From Algibacter mikhailovii (GTDB lineage Bacteria > Bacteroidota > Bacteroidia > Flavobacteriales > Flavobacteriaceae): a stretch of 64,000 nt of DNA. Every line of letters starts with the position of its first letter. Within the stretch, counting starts at the first letter, position 1. The notes below the pieces were generated by a model. That model saw nothing but the letters and a program-made list of their open reading frames with translations. It had not been told where the DNA came from and ran no database searches. The stretch is taken from NCBI RefSeq assembly GCF_014651495.1, contig NZ_BMWZ01000006.1:12697-76696 (forward strand). The letters are read 5' to 3'. The position numbers and the translations under genes are program-made. Of the stretch, positions 1 to 9,811 are shown in pieces.

Positions 1-1
1 T

Positions 2-286
2 AAGGGTAGTGCTTTGTATGGCTATGTCACCTTAAAAGATACTGGAGAAAGTAGAGACCAAAATAACTTACGTAAGGAGATTAATCAGATTATAACGGAG
101 CATATTGGGCCTATAGCGAAGCTGGATAAAATCCAGTTTACAAGTGGTTTACCCAAAACACGTTCTGGAAAAATTATGAGACGAATTTTAAGAAAAATAG
201 CCTGCAATGAAACCGGTAATTTAGGTGATACGAGTACATTATTAAACCCAGAGGTGGTTCAGGAAATAATGGATAAAGCCTTGTAA
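2..286 (+). CDS. acs: Acetyl-CoA synthetase, C-terminal end (partial)
   Basis: Makes acetyl-CoA from acetate, ATP and CoA in the cytoplasm. Only the last 94 codons are inside the window; the frame is open to the left edge, so the start lies outside. The C-terminal domain of the acyl-adenylate family is recognised from the KGSALYGYVTL strand and from PKTRSGKIMRR. The Lys of that motif is the conserved catalytic lysine, which is regulated by reversible acetylation in this family. The end of the protein (LRKIACNETGNLGDTSTL) is also typical of Acs rather than other acyl-CoA ligases. A terminator follows. Confidence 0.9.
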   Translation, partial: KGSALYGYVTLKDTGESRDQNNLRKEINQIITEHIGPIAKLDKIQFTSGLPKTRSGKIMRRILRKIACNETGNLGDTSTLLNPEVVQEIMDKAL

Positions 287-301
287 TGATATAGAATTTA
301 T

Positions 302-343
302 AAAAGGAGGTTTAAACAATTTTGATTAAACCTCCTTTTTTTT
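302..343 (+). terminator. Rho-independent terminator after acs, possibly bidirectional
   Basis: A 14-bp stem (302-315 with 326-339, core AGGAGGTTTAA) with a 10-base loop runs into a T tract. It lies between the convergent acs and FAH-family genes, and its A/T-rich flanks would let it serve both strands. Confidence 0.85.
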
Positions 344-351
344 GGCATCTA

Positions 352-966
352 CTAAACCAATTTAAAATCTAAAAGTAATTGGCCTTCAACTGAAGCCTGT
401 AAATGATCGCCTTTCACATTTAATCCAGCCCCGGTAGCAGGAGTTCCAGTAAAAATTAGATCACCTGGCTCTAAGGTCATGAATTTGGAAACAAAAGCAA
501 TGATCTCACTGAAGTTATAAATCATGTCAGAGGTATTCCCTATTTGAATTTTTTCTCCATTAATATCTAAATCAAAATTGATATTGTTAAGGTCTGGGAA
601 ATTAGAAACTGGTTGAAAACCAGCTACTGGTGAAGCCCCGTCAAAACCTTTTGCTAAAGCCCATGGTCCTTTGGTTTCTCTACTTTTAGTAAGTACATCT
701 TTGGCTGTATAATCAATACCAATGCCTATTTCACTAATATATGAAGCCGCGTCACTTTCTGAAATATCCTTACCAGTTTTGCCTATTTTGGCAACCAGTT
801 CTACCTCATATACTAATGCATTTGTAATTGATGGAAATTGGATGTCTTTGTTATCTGTAACTAAAGTGCTTTCAGCTTTTAAAAAGATGAGCTGATGTCC
901 TGTTTTTAAGGCTGCAATTTCAGACTTATCATTCACATAGTTTTTACCAATACCTATTATTTTCAT
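352..966 (-). CDS. Fumarylacetoacetate hydrolase family protein
   Basis: A 204-residue, single-domain member of the FAH superfamily, which hydrolyses or decarboxylates 2-oxo/acylpyruvate-type substrates with a divalent metal. The N-terminus MKIIGIGKNY, the metal-binding YEVELV segment (Glu-x-Glu near residue 65), GIDYTAKDV around residue 105 and the C-terminal FTGTPATGAG loop are all family hallmarks. Length fits the short YcgM-like branch, often annotated as acylpyruvase. The exact substrate cannot be read from sequence. It is a single-gene unit, convergent with acs. Confidence 0.85.
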   Translation of the reverse strand: MKIIGIGKNYVNDKSEIAALKTGHQLIFLKAESTLVTDNKDIQFPSITNALVYEVELVAKIGKTGKDISESDAASYISEIGIGIDYTAKDVLTKSRETKGPWALAKGFDGASPVAGFQPVSNFPDLNNINFDLDINGEKIQIGNTSDMIYNFSEIIAFVSKFMTLEPGDLIFTGTPATGAGLNVKGDHLQASVEGQLLLDFKLV

Positions 967-1092
967 TGTTTGCGCTGTTTTAATTATTGTTTTTAATCAG
1001 AGTATAAAAGTAAGGAATTATACAAATGCTATATCTGTTTTTAATGTAATTTTTATGAAAAACACTACCTTTCTAAATTCAAATTAACAGGC

Positions 1093-2865
1093 ATGCAACA
1101 TTTAAAAGAAACCGCTAAGGATCAGGATAGGACGAATTCAAAAGTCACTATGGCACAAGCTTTTAAAACCATTATTTGGCCTAGGCGAAAACTGGTGTTT
1201 TTAGGTTTAATATTAATTGTTTTAAGAAGTTTGGCCGGGTTAATATTACCTTGGCAAAGTAAAGTGCTTTTGGATGAAGTTGTTCCAAGTAAAGATCCAT
1301 CCCAGTTGTACAGTTTAATAGCTATAGTTTTAACGGCCATTTTAGTTCAGGCGGTGACTTCCTTTTCTTTAACACGAATTTTAAGTGTGCAAGCTCAGTA
1401 TTTAATTAGTGAATTACGCGCCCAAGTACAGAAAAAAGTATTGTCATTGCCCATTAGCTTTTTCGATAATACGAAATCAGGTGCCTTAGTGTCTAGAATT
1501 ATGAGTGATGTAGAAGGGGTACGGAATCTTATTGGAACCGGTTTAGTTCAATTGGTTGGCGGTACGTTTACGGCGATTGTTTCATTGGTAATTCTTATAA
1601 AACTTAACCCATGGATGACACTTTTTGTGTTTATTCCTTTATCTATATTTGGATATATAGCCCTTAGGGCATTTAAGTACATTCGTCCAATTTTTAGGGT
1701 AAGAGGAAAAATTAATGCAGAGGTAAAAGGGCGATTAACTGAGACCTTGGCGGGTGTGCGTGTGATTAAAGCCTTTAATGCTGAAGAACAGGAAAATCAA
1801 ATTTTTGAACAAGGTGTTAATAAACTTTATCAGAATGTAAAGAAGAGTTTGACAGCTACTGCCTTAATGACTAGTTCTTCAACCTTTTTAATTGGTGTTG
1901 CTACTACAGGTATTATGGCTATTGGTGGGTATTATATGATTCTAGGGGAAATGACAACAGGAGATTTTTTGTTTTTCACCTTAATTCTGGGCTTTATGAT
2001 TGCTCCCATTGTACAAATGAGTAATATAGGAAGTCAGTTAACCGAAGCTTTAGCAGGTTTGGATAGAACTGAAGAACTTATGAATATGTCGGCAGAAGAA
2101 GATGATGAAGCCCGCTCAATTCAGCTAAAAAATGTGAAAGGTGATATTGCATTTGAGGATGTTACATTTGCTTATGAAACGGATAAAGAAGTGCTTCATA
2201 ATATAAATTTTAAAGCACCGGCAGGTTCTGTAACGGCTTTGGTGGGCAGTTCAGGCTCAGGGAAATCTACTATCGCTGGTTTATCGGCTACGTTCTTAAA
2301 TCCGCAATCAGGAAAAGTAACCATTGATAATCAAGATTTATCTAAAGTAAAATTGAGTAGTTACAGGCAGTATCTAGGAGTGGTTTTGCAGGATGAGTTT
2401 TTATTTGAAGGTACCATAAGGGAAAACATCATGTTTCCAAGACCAAATGCCACCGAAGATGAATTACAGAATGCTATAGAGGCCGCTTACGTTTCAGAGT
2501 TTACAGATCGATTTGATGATGGTTTAGAAACACTAATTGGTGAACGCGGCGTGAAGTTATCTGGAGGGCAACGTCAACGTTTGGCAATTGCCAGAGCGAT
2601 ATTAGCTGACCCTAAAATCATAATTTTAGATGAAGCCACATCAAATTTAGATACAGAAAGTGAAGTGTTAATCCAGAAGAGTCTGGATAAATTAGTTAAA
2701 GATAGGACGACTATTGTAATTGCACATAGATTAAGTACTATTAGAAAGGCCGATCAAATTCTTGTTGTGGAAGCCGGTAAAATTGTAGAACGGGGAACTC
2801 ATGATACCCTTATTGCTCAAAAAGGCAGGTATTATGATTTATATACATATCAAGCAAAAATATAA
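1093..2865 (+). CDS. ABC exporter, fused permease and ATPase (MsbA-like)
   Basis: A 590-residue half-transporter expected to work as a homodimer in the inner membrane. Six hydrophobic helices span about residues 30-320. The nucleotide-binding domain follows: Walker A GSSGSGKST at about 385, Q-loop LGVVLQDEFLFEG, signature LSGGQ at about 489, Walker B IIILDEAT at about 510, and switch His in VIAHRLSTI. All ATPase motifs are intact. Lipids, peptides or drugs are possible substrates. The downstream DinB gene starts two bases after the stop, so the pair is probably cotranscribed. Confidence 0.9.
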   Translation: MQHLKETAKDQDRTNSKVTMAQAFKTIIWPRRKLVFLGLILIVLRSLAGLILPWQSKVLLDEVVPSKDPSQLYSLIAIVLTAILVQAVTSFSLTRILSVQAQYLISELRAQVQKKVLSLPISFFDNTKSGALVSRIMSDVEGVRNLIGTGLVQLVGGTFTAIVSLVILIKLNPWMTLFVFIPLSIFGYIALRAFKYIRPIFRVRGKINAEVKGRLTETLAGVRVIKAFNAEEQENQIFEQGVNKLYQNVKKSLTATALMTSSSTFLIGVATTGIMAIGGYYMILGEMTTGDFLFFTLILGFMIAPIVQMSNIGSQLTEALAGLDRTEELMNMSAEEDDEARSIQLKNVKGDIAFEDVTFAYETDKEVLHNINFKAPAGSVTALVGSSGSGKSTIAGLSATFLNPQSGKVTIDNQDLSKVKLSSYRQYLGVVLQDEFLFEGTIRENIMFPRPNATEDELQNAIEAAYVSEFTDRFDDGLETLIGERGVKLSGGQRQRLAIARAILADPKIIILDEATSNLDTESEVLIQKSLDKLVKDRTTIVIAHRLSTIRKADQILVVEAGKIVERGTHDTLIAQKGRYYDLYTYQAKI

Positions 2866-2867
2866 TT

Positions 2868-3392
2868 ATGACAGTAAGTGATTTAAACACCTCAGAGTAC
2901 CATAACTATTATGAAACTTATATAAGTAAAGTACCTAAACACCTCAATTTGAATGCGGGTTATAAATTGGGTGCTGAACAGCTTATCGCATTTTTTAACG
3001 GGATTCCTAAAGACAAACTCGAATATAGATATGCACCTGGTAAATGGACTATTAAAGAAGTACTTCAACATATCATTGATACTGAACGTGTTTTTGCTTA
3101 CCGCTGTTTTAGGTTTGCAAGGCATGATGATACGCCGTTGGCAGGCTTTGAGCAAGATGATTATATTTTACCATCACAGGCCAATTCAAAATCTATAGAG
3201 GCTTTACTGGAGGAATATCACGTGGTACGTCAAAATACTATGGTGTTGTTGAATAGTTTTAGTAGAACTGATTTAGAACATGTTGGTAGTGCTAATGCTA
3301 GTAGTATGTCAGCACGTGCTGCAGCCTTTATTATTCTAGGCCATGAAATTCATCATATGACGGTCATTGAAGCGTTATATTTGGGATCATAG
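2868..3392 (+). CDS. DinB family protein
   Basis: A 174-residue four-helix-bundle protein of the DinB/YfiT superfamily, putative metal-dependent enzymes. The expected metal-ligand histidines are visible: one in KEVLQHIIDTERVFAYR near residue 67 and a pair in GHEIHHMTVIE near 158-162. The PGKWTIKEVLQH motif is typical of Bacteroidota members. It starts two bases after the ABC exporter stop. No substrate can be assigned. Confidence 0.85.
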   Translation: MTVSDLNTSEYHNYYETYISKVPKHLNLNAGYKLGAEQLIAFFNGIPKDKLEYRYAPGKWTIKEVLQHIIDTERVFAYRCFRFARHDDTPLAGFEQDDYILPSQANSKSIEALLEEYHVVRQNTMVLLNSFSRTDLEHVGSANASSMSARAAAFIILGHEIHHMTVIEALYLGS

Positions 3393-3540
3393 ACTATATT
3401 AATGCTATTGATTTAATCGCATATATTGAGATAGTTTGATTTATGCGCTGCTAAACAGCATTAAAGCGAAATTTTAATTTAAAAAGATAAAGGAGAGATT
3501 AGAATATCTTCACGATACCAGTAATCTTTATGAGGGGGCG

Positions 3541-4791
3541 TTATAATTTATTCTCATAGGCCTCTAAGACTTTCCAGATTTCAATGAACTCATTAACACC
3601 AGCCTTGTCAAGCTCAGTGTTTACGAAAAGAATTTTGCCAATTTTGGTTTCGGAATTGAAAAACATAAATGTGCCTACTCCGGGGTCGCCACCGGTATGA
3701 CCTATCTGGCCTTGGGCAGAAATACCCATAAAAACGCCCATATTGTATTCATCATTATAGACATTTGTATTTCGTTTTTTGTAGTTTGAGTCTTTTAAAT
3801 TTGGTTTAAATAGTTCGCTATAACTAGATTTATTTAGTAGCGTGCCATGGCCATTATAGCCAGAAATTAACTCTTTAAGAAATTTTCCTAGATCATGAAT
3901 TGATGTAATTAAAGCACCATCGGGATAATTTATCAAATAGTAAGGTGCTAATTCCGTATCAATATCCGCATAAAGTTTTGAATGTTTGGAATTGTCTACT
4001 TCGTCACGGAACCATCCCGAATTGGACATTTCCAAAGGTGAAAAAATATACGTTTTTGTAAATGCATTAAAAGCTTGACCTGTTGCTTTTTCAAGAACGA
4101 AAGCCGCTAGTCCGGCAGCGATGTTAGAATACTCAAATAGCGCTCCTGGTTCATTCTTAAGAAAAACTTTCTTATGATACCAGTTACCTTCTTGGTCTAA
4201 AATATTTTTCAAGAAGACTTTATAATCCATCATATTATCTGGCGAAATAAAATTAGAGCTGACCTTTAGATTGTCATTATTTTTATGCATCAAGACATAG
4301 CCGTTATCCTCATATTGTGAAGGGTCTTTTATGCTTGACGTGTGGGTAGCAAGATGTTTAATCGTTATGGCTTTATCAGGAAAATGAGGGTTAATTACTT
4401 TAAATGGTAGATACTTATTAATGGGGTCATCCAAATTTAGCGCTCCCATTTCTTGAGCTTTCAATAGTGCAACACCAATAAATGTTTTAGAGATAGAAGC
4501 GATATTCTGAATGGTATGCTCTGTATACGGCTGTCCTGCTTTTTTGTCGGCATAGCCTAATCCTTGTTCAAATAGTGTTCCCTGTTCATTAACGATGGCT
4601 ACTGAAAGTCCATTAATATGACCTTTGTCAAATATTGGTTTTAAATCATTGGAAAGTTGTTTTGCAATAGAATCATGGGTTTGACCAAAACTCTGACATA
4701 CTGCAAGGCTTATGAAAATATTGATGCATAATTTTAACATAGAAAAAGGTGCTAATGTGGGCTGTTTTAAATTCATTAATTTGTATTCCAT
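3541..4791 (-). CDS. Serine hydrolase, class C beta-lactamase fold, exported
   Basis: A 416-residue member of the beta-lactamase/D-Ala-D-Ala peptidase (PF00144-type) family. The catalytic SxxK is S99-I-S-K102, the YSN triad lies in FEYSNIAAG near residue 212, and HTGGDPG near 368 supplies the third motif. The N-terminus has a hydrophobic export segment (LCINIFISLAVCQSFG), so the enzyme should be periplasmic. The start may be a later Met; MLKLCINIF (4740) gives a more usual signal peptide. It may be an esterase or peptidase rather than a true beta-lactamase. Confidence 0.88.
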   Translation of the reverse strand: MEYKLMNLKQPTLAPFSMLKLCINIFISLAVCQSFGQTHDSIAKQLSNDLKPIFDKGHINGLSVAIVNEQGTLFEQGLGYADKKAGQPYTEHTIQNIASISKTFIGVALLKAQEMGALNLDDPINKYLPFKVINPHFPDKAITIKHLATHTSSIKDPSQYEDNGYVLMHKNNDNLKVSSNFISPDNMMDYKVFLKNILDQEGNWYHKKVFLKNEPGALFEYSNIAAGLAAFVLEKATGQAFNAFTKTYIFSPLEMSNSGWFRDEVDNSKHSKLYADIDTELAPYYLINYPDGALITSIHDLGKFLKELISGYNGHGTLLNKSSYSELFKPNLKDSNYKKRNTNVYNDEYNMGVFMGISAQGQIGHTGGDPGVGTFMFFNSETKIGKILFVNTELDKAGVNEFIEIWKVLEAYENKL

Positions 4792-4851
4792 TTGGTAGCT
4801 TTTACAAAAAAAACACCAACGTTTAGCGTTCCTTAAACGTATGATAATGCT

Positions 4852-7284
4852 TTACTCAGATATCATATGAATATCTCTTTGAGGAAAAGGTATTTCAATA
4901 TTTTCCTTTTCAAAGACGGCATTAATTTCAAATAGAACATTACTTTTTACGATCATCCAATCCCCAATATTCCCTGTCCAGAATAACAATTTAAAATTTA
5001 AAGAACTATCGGCAAATTCATCAAATAGCACTAGAGGTTCTGGGAAATTTATCACTTGATCGTCATTATTTAAAATGTCTTGAAGTAATTCTGATACTTG
5101 CTTGATATTACTACCATAGGCAACACCAATCATAACTTCTATACGTCTTCGCTGATCAGAAAGGGTCCAATTAATTACTTCATTTGATATTAAGTTACCA
5201 TTTGGAATAATAACTTCTGCACCTTCAAAAGTGCGCACATGACTCGAACGAATGCCTATGCTATTCACTCTTCCAACCATATCATTGATTTCAATAGTAT
5301 CATCAATACGTATTGGTCTGGAGAAAATGAGGATGAGTCCGGATACTAAATTGTTAAATATATTTTGAAGTCCAAATCCAATACCAACACTTAATGCACC
5401 AAATATTATGGTCATTTGACTCAATTCAATCCCTAAAGTTGTAATGGCTACGAAATAACCAACCCCAGCAATTAGATATTTTACAAGCATAGAAATGGTT
5501 TCAGGGAAACCACGTTCTAAATTGGCCTTAACCAAGACTTCATCTTGCAAAAACAATTGTATCACTTTTGATAAAAAGGTTGAGAGCGCTATAATCACTA
5601 CAAATAGTATTATACTCCATAAAGAAAATGTAAGGGAACCAATGGTTATTTCATTATTAATGAAGGTGTCAACCCAATCAACAATGGGGTTGAAAAGGGA
5701 TATGATAGACAATAAGCTATAAATGAAAATAGCGTATGTTCCAAGATTTATAATCTTAGAGGTAGACTTTAAAATAGCCTCTTTATTATCGTTAATAAAC
5801 CGTCTGCTTTTTAAATAATTTTCATCAAAAGCTAATAGTATAAATCTTTTAAATAAAGGGTTCCATAGGTATAAGAATATAATTAATAAGGTCATGGATA
5901 CCAAAAAGGCACTCACATAAAGGGCTAAATTCATATAACCAAGAACAGTACAAATAATGTTTGTAACTGTTAATAAAATGGCTAATATTAAATAAGAACT
6001 TAATAATTTTTTGGCAAGAAAAGTGGTTTTAACATTGCCTTGTAATTGTTTTTTCTTGTAGTAATGATATAACCAATAAAGAAAGTATGCATTAATAAGA
6101 AGTAGAATGGTTCTACTAATGAAAGATGGGGTTTCAAAAATTTCTACAATTTTCATTGAAATCCAAAACACCATAAAATGTTTTATAAAGCTAACAATGA
6201 TTTTATCAAATACTGTTTTGGATATAATGAATAAAGCAATTACAGCACCAAGAGAAACAAAGTCAATAAAAATAGCCGGAACCGAGCCTAAATAGATAAA
6301 GTATGCAAAAATATAGGTGTAAAAATAGGCTGCTAAAAAGGGTCTATTAAAAACAGTATTTAGATTTAGCCTATGTGTTTCAATAAAATCTGTTTGAAAT
6401 TGAAGCCTTTTCTTTATTCGAATACAAAGTGCATAGAAAAACAAAAAGATGCAAGCCACTAAAAAATGTGTCGAGATAAAATTTCTTGCGGTCTCCTTAA
6501 GGTGGTCATAGATGTTTTTTAATGACTCTAAAAACGACGTGCTTGTTAGTGATAAACTAGCTGTTGTGAAAGTATTCCAATAGGGAGGTATATTTTGTTT
6601 AAATAAATTGTTCGCACTATTTAAATAATCGTTAATTCGTTCTAGTTTATCATCAATTTCAATGTTTATTCTATTCAGCGAATTAGCACGTTTCGCCAGA
6701 ATATCAATTTTGTTTTCATATTTTGGAAGTAATAAGCTAATCTGTTTGTTTGTATTATTCAGGTCTTCTATTAACTCTGCGTTACTATTTGAATTATGTG
6801 CTCTATATTTTTCCCAAAATTTTGAAATGGTTTGAATGGATTTTTTTTCTTCTTCCAGACGATCAATAATGACTAAATAATCGCCAATAATAGATTCGAT
6901 ATCATCTTTTTGATTGCTCCATTGTCTATCTACATTTTCTAACTCTCTGTTCGAGAAACTAGATATGTCTTGGTGTAGCTTATCTTTTGTAAATGCGCGA
7001 TAGGCGTCTATACGTTCCTTTCTACTTTGGTTAAGTTCTTGCACCGTTGTGGTGTCGGTATGACTATCAATTAACTTATCTAACATAAATAAGTCTTCAC
7101 TAGCTTTTTTTAAAACAGCTGTTAATCTTACCGCTTCAAAATCAATGCTATCAATAGGCGTTTTGCGTAAATCCTGCTCGTTAATATTAATAACAGTTTG
7201 AGATTGACCAAGACTAAGAATAAAGAAAAATAGAATAGAAAGAAAGAAAGATTTTTTGTTAAAAAAATAGTACATATTATTCAT
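4852..7284 (-). CDS. MscS-type mechanosensitive ion channel, large form
   Basis: An 810-residue membrane protein. After a signal-like N-terminus comes a long helical extracytoplasmic region (about 30-240, charged and coiled-coil-like), then about 9-11 hydrophobic helices, then the MscS pore and beta domain. The pore helix and following motif are clear: FGALSVGIGFGLQNIFNNLVSG near residue 630, then the beta-domain DTIEINDMVGRVNSIGIRSSHVRTFEGAEVIIPN. The organisation resembles MscK/YbdG-type large channels. It should release solutes on hypo-osmotic shock. Confidence 0.92.
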   Translation of the reverse strand: MNNMYYFFNKKSFFLSILFFFILSLGQSQTVININEQDLRKTPIDSIDFEAVRLTAVLKKASEDLFMLDKLIDSHTDTTTVQELNQSRKERIDAYRAFTKDKLHQDISSFSNRELENVDRQWSNQKDDIESIIGDYLVIIDRLEEEKKSIQTISKFWEKYRAHNSNSNAELIEDLNNTNKQISLLLPKYENKIDILAKRANSLNRINIEIDDKLERINDYLNSANNLFKQNIPPYWNTFTTASLSLTSTSFLESLKNIYDHLKETARNFISTHFLVACIFLFFYALCIRIKKRLQFQTDFIETHRLNLNTVFNRPFLAAYFYTYIFAYFIYLGSVPAIFIDFVSLGAVIALFIISKTVFDKIIVSFIKHFMVFWISMKIVEIFETPSFISRTILLLINAYFLYWLYHYYKKKQLQGNVKTTFLAKKLLSSYLILAILLTVTNIICTVLGYMNLALYVSAFLVSMTLLIIFLYLWNPLFKRFILLAFDENYLKSRRFINDNKEAILKSTSKIINLGTYAIFIYSLLSIISLFNPIVDWVDTFINNEITIGSLTFSLWSIILFVVIIALSTFLSKVIQLFLQDEVLVKANLERGFPETISMLVKYLIAGVGYFVAITTLGIELSQMTIIFGALSVGIGFGLQNIFNNLVSGLILIFSRPIRIDDTIEINDMVGRVNSIGIRSSHVRTFEGAEVIIPNGNLISNEVINWTLSDQRRRIEVMIGVAYGSNIKQVSELLQDILNNDDQVINFPEPLVLFDEFADSSLNFKLLFWTGNIGDWMIVKSNVLFEINAVFEKENIEIPFPQRDIHMISE

Positions 7285-7360
7285 AAATTATTTTTTTAAC
7301 AATCTAATAAAATAATTTAAATCTACCTCAAGAAAGTATCGGAGAAAACCAAAGAAAGGA

Positions 7361-8566
7361 TTAATTAGGCACCAATTGTGGTTTTCGTTTTAAAATTAGA
7401 AAAACTAAAACGGACAGAATTCCAAAAAAAGAAAAACCTATAAATAGGGGGAGTACAGAATCAATCACAAAACCACCTATATAGTTGGCAATAGGTACAG
7501 CCATTACGGTAGATATAAATCCATTAATAGCAGCACCAATTCCAGCAATATGACCTAATGGCTGCATGGCTATAGCTCTTAAATTTCCAAAAAGGAAACC
7601 AACCGCAAAAAACTGTAATGCAAAAAAAGTTAAAAGAATATATATACTCGGGTTGGTTCCAGACCAGTATAAAACACAGTAAATTATGGATATAAGTGCA
7701 TAGGCTATAGAAGCCATATAGGCTATGCGCCACATGCCAAACTTTGTAACTAATCGGCTATTCATAAATGTGGCTAATCCTACTGAAATAGCCAAACTAG
7801 CAAATATGTATGGAAACATTTCTGCCAAATGATATTGTTCTTGAAAAATTTGCTGTGCCGTACTTAAATACACCATAAATGATCCTGTGATGAAACCAGA
7901 CACTAAAGTAAAAGCTACTGCTTCTTTATGTTTAAAAAACTCCCTGGTGCCGTCAATAAACAGATGAGATGAGAATTTGATTCTCTTAGGTTTAGGCAAG
8001 GTTTCAGGTTGTCTTTGCCAAAACCAAAGCATTATAACTATTCCAAAAATGAGATTGACATAAAATATAGATTGCCAATTAAAAAAGGTCATTAAAAACT
8101 GACCTAGACTAGGTGCTATTACTGGTACCAAAATAAAAAACATGACCACTATAGAGACAATCTTGGCCATATAGTCACCACTGTATGAGTCTCTTATCAT
8201 TGAAAGAGCTAAGCTTCTGGGAGACGATAACCCAATGCCCTGCAATACACGCCCCAAAATCATCATATTAAAATTTTTGGTGGTGATGCATATCATGCTA
8301 CCTATTATAAAAACAATAAACCCCCAATACACCAATGGTTTTCTACCAAAACTATCTGATAGTGGCCCAAATATTAATTGTCCAAAACCTAATCCTAAAA
8401 AGATCATAGTGATTAGTAATTGGTTATCTGTGCTATTTATTATGTTTAAATGTTTGCCAATTTCTGGTAAAGCAGGTAATAAGGCATCTATGGATAGTGC
8501 CACAATAGACATTAAAGAGGCCATTAGTGCGACAAATTCAAACTTAAAACTCTGCGGGTTGTTCAT
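7361..8566 (-). CDS. Bcr/CflA-type multidrug MFS transporter
   Basis: A 401-residue protein with about 12 hydrophobic helices. The DHA1-type signature between helices 2 and 3 is present as GQLIFGPLSDSFGRKPLVYWG, and the helix-4 GRVLQGIGLSSPRSLALSMIRD motif matches the Bcr/CflA drug-resistance branch. Likely a proton-coupled exporter of drugs or metabolites in the inner membrane. It stands alone and is divergent from the DinB gene at 8660. Confidence 0.9.
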   Translation of the reverse strand: MNNPQSFKFEFVALMASLMSIVALSIDALLPALPEIGKHLNIINSTDNQLLITMIFLGLGFGQLIFGPLSDSFGRKPLVYWGFIVFIIGSMICITTKNFNMMILGRVLQGIGLSSPRSLALSMIRDSYSGDYMAKIVSIVVMFFILVPVIAPSLGQFLMTFFNWQSIFYVNLIFGIVIMLWFWQRQPETLPKPKRIKFSSHLFIDGTREFFKHKEAVAFTLVSGFITGSFMVYLSTAQQIFQEQYHLAEMFPYIFASLAISVGLATFMNSRLVTKFGMWRIAYMASIAYALISIIYCVLYWSGTNPSIYILLTFFALQFFAVGFLFGNLRAIAMQPLGHIAGIGAAINGFISTVMAVPIANYIGGFVIDSVLPLFIGFSFFGILSVLVFLILKRKPQLVPN

Positions 8567-8636
8567 GTGGCAAATTTAAATCATTTAATTTCCGGAGAAA
8601 CTCTTTAATCATTATTTAATACAATCATATTATTGC

Positions 8637-8644
8637 TAAATTTG
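8637..8644 (+). promoter_or_regulatory. Candidate -7 element for the DinB-crp unit
   Basis: TAAATTTG matches the Bacteroidota -7 consensus TAnnTTTG and lies 16 bases before the DinB start at 8660. No good -33 TTG lies at the usual distance, so this is a weak call. Confidence 0.4.
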
Positions 8645-8659
8645 ATTTAAAAATTTGAG

Positions 8660-9115
8660 ATGTATACAAATACCCTAATTAAAATATTTAATAGAGATCT
8701 TACTAAACTTAAATATGAAATAGAATGTTATAGTACGGAGCGTAAGCTATGGATTGTAGATAAATCAATTACAAATAGTGCTGGTAATTTATGTCTTCAT
8801 CTTGTTGGTAATTTAAATCATTTTATAGGGGCTGTACTGGGAAATACTGGGTATTTAAGACAGAGAAACCTTGAGTTTTCTTTAAAAGACGTGCCAAGAA
8901 GAGAACTCTTAAAGCAAATTGATGATACTATTTTAGTGGTTACTGAAACATTAATTCAATTGAGTAGTGCTGATCTAGATGGTTTGTATCCAATTGAAGT
9001 TTTTAAAGAGCCAATGACTACCGAATATTTTTTAACCCATTTGGTGCATCATCTAGCTTATCATTTAGGTCAGATTAATTATCATAGGCGTTTATTAGAT
9101 GCATCAAATGATTGA
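8660..9115 (+). CDS. DinB family protein (DUF1572-like)
   Basis: A 151-residue DinB-superfamily helical bundle. Metal-ligand histidines are suggested by GNLNHFIGAVLG near residue 55 and by the C-terminal LTHLVHHLAYHLGQINYHRR cluster near 125-143. It differs clearly from the other DinB protein at 2868, so the two are paralogues and not a recent duplication. The 3' end overlaps the start of the Crp/Fnr gene by 17 bases (or 8 if the second Met is used), implying translational coupling. Confidence 0.85.
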   Translation: MYTNTLIKIFNRDLTKLKYEIECYSTERKLWIVDKSITNSAGNLCLHLVGNLNHFIGAVLGNTGYLRQRNLEFSLKDVPRRELLKQIDDTILVVTETLIQLSSADLDGLYPIEVFKEPMTTEYFLTHLVHHLAYHLGQINYHRRLLDASND

Positions 9116-9701
9116 GAATAAAATACAACCGTTATTAAATTATATTAGTCAGTATGTTGAATTGACAGATACTGAAAAGCAGCTTTTGTTGTCAAAAGTG
9201 CTATATAGAAAATATTTAAAAGGCCAATATGTTTTACAACAAGGTGATATTTGCAAGTATGAATGTTTCGTGCTTAAGGGCTGTACAAAGATGTTTCATG
9301 TGGATGAAACAGGGCAGGAGCATATTCTTTTATTTTCTATAGAGGACTGGTGGACTGCCGATATGGGAAGTTTTATCACACAAGCTCCTTCTGATTTTAA
9401 TGTCATGTGTTTAGAAACTACAGAATTAGCCATATTTCATCATGATTCTATAGAAACACTTTATAAAGAAATCCCCAAGCTAGAACGTTTTTTTAGGCAG
9501 GTGATAGAGAAAGCGTTTGCAGCATCTCAAAAACGAATTGTTAGAAACTTTAGCCTTTCTGCAAAGGACAGGTATATTTATTTTAAAACGCAATACCCTT
9601 TAATTGAGCAACGTATTCCTCAATATATGGTAGCTTCTTACCTCGGTATTACTAAAGAATTTCTTAGTAAGATTAAAAAACAACTGCTATTAGATAATTA
9701 A
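9099..9701 (+). CDS. Crp/Fnr family transcriptional regulator
   Basis: A 200-residue regulator with an N-terminal cyclic-nucleotide-binding-like beta barrel (about 25-115, LKGQYVLQQGDICKYECFVLKGC) and a C-terminal winged helix. The recognition region is YMVASYLGITKEFLSKIKKQ near 180. This shape is the Bacteroidota Crp/Fnr subgroup, which commonly lacks the residues that bind cAMP or an iron-sulfur cluster; no N-terminal Cys cluster is seen here. It may start at the second Met (9108). It overlaps the upstream DinB gene and is probably cotranscribed with it. Confidence 0.88.
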   Translation: MHQMIENKIQPLLNYISQYVELTDTEKQLLLSKVLYRKYLKGQYVLQQGDICKYECFVLKGCTKMFHVDETGQEHILLFSIEDWWTADMGSFITQAPSDFNVMCLETTELAIFHHDSIETLYKEIPKLERFFRQVIEKAFAASQKRIVRNFSLSAKDRYIYFKTQYPLIEQRIPQYMVASYLGITKEFLSKIKKQLLLDN

Positions 9702-9811
9702 AAAGTTAATCTAGTTTAACATTATTTTATAATCTACTTCATTTTAATTCGAAAGGTTATGACCGATATTTGTAGTATATTATTAAAATAGAAATTTAAA
9801 ATAAATTCAAA

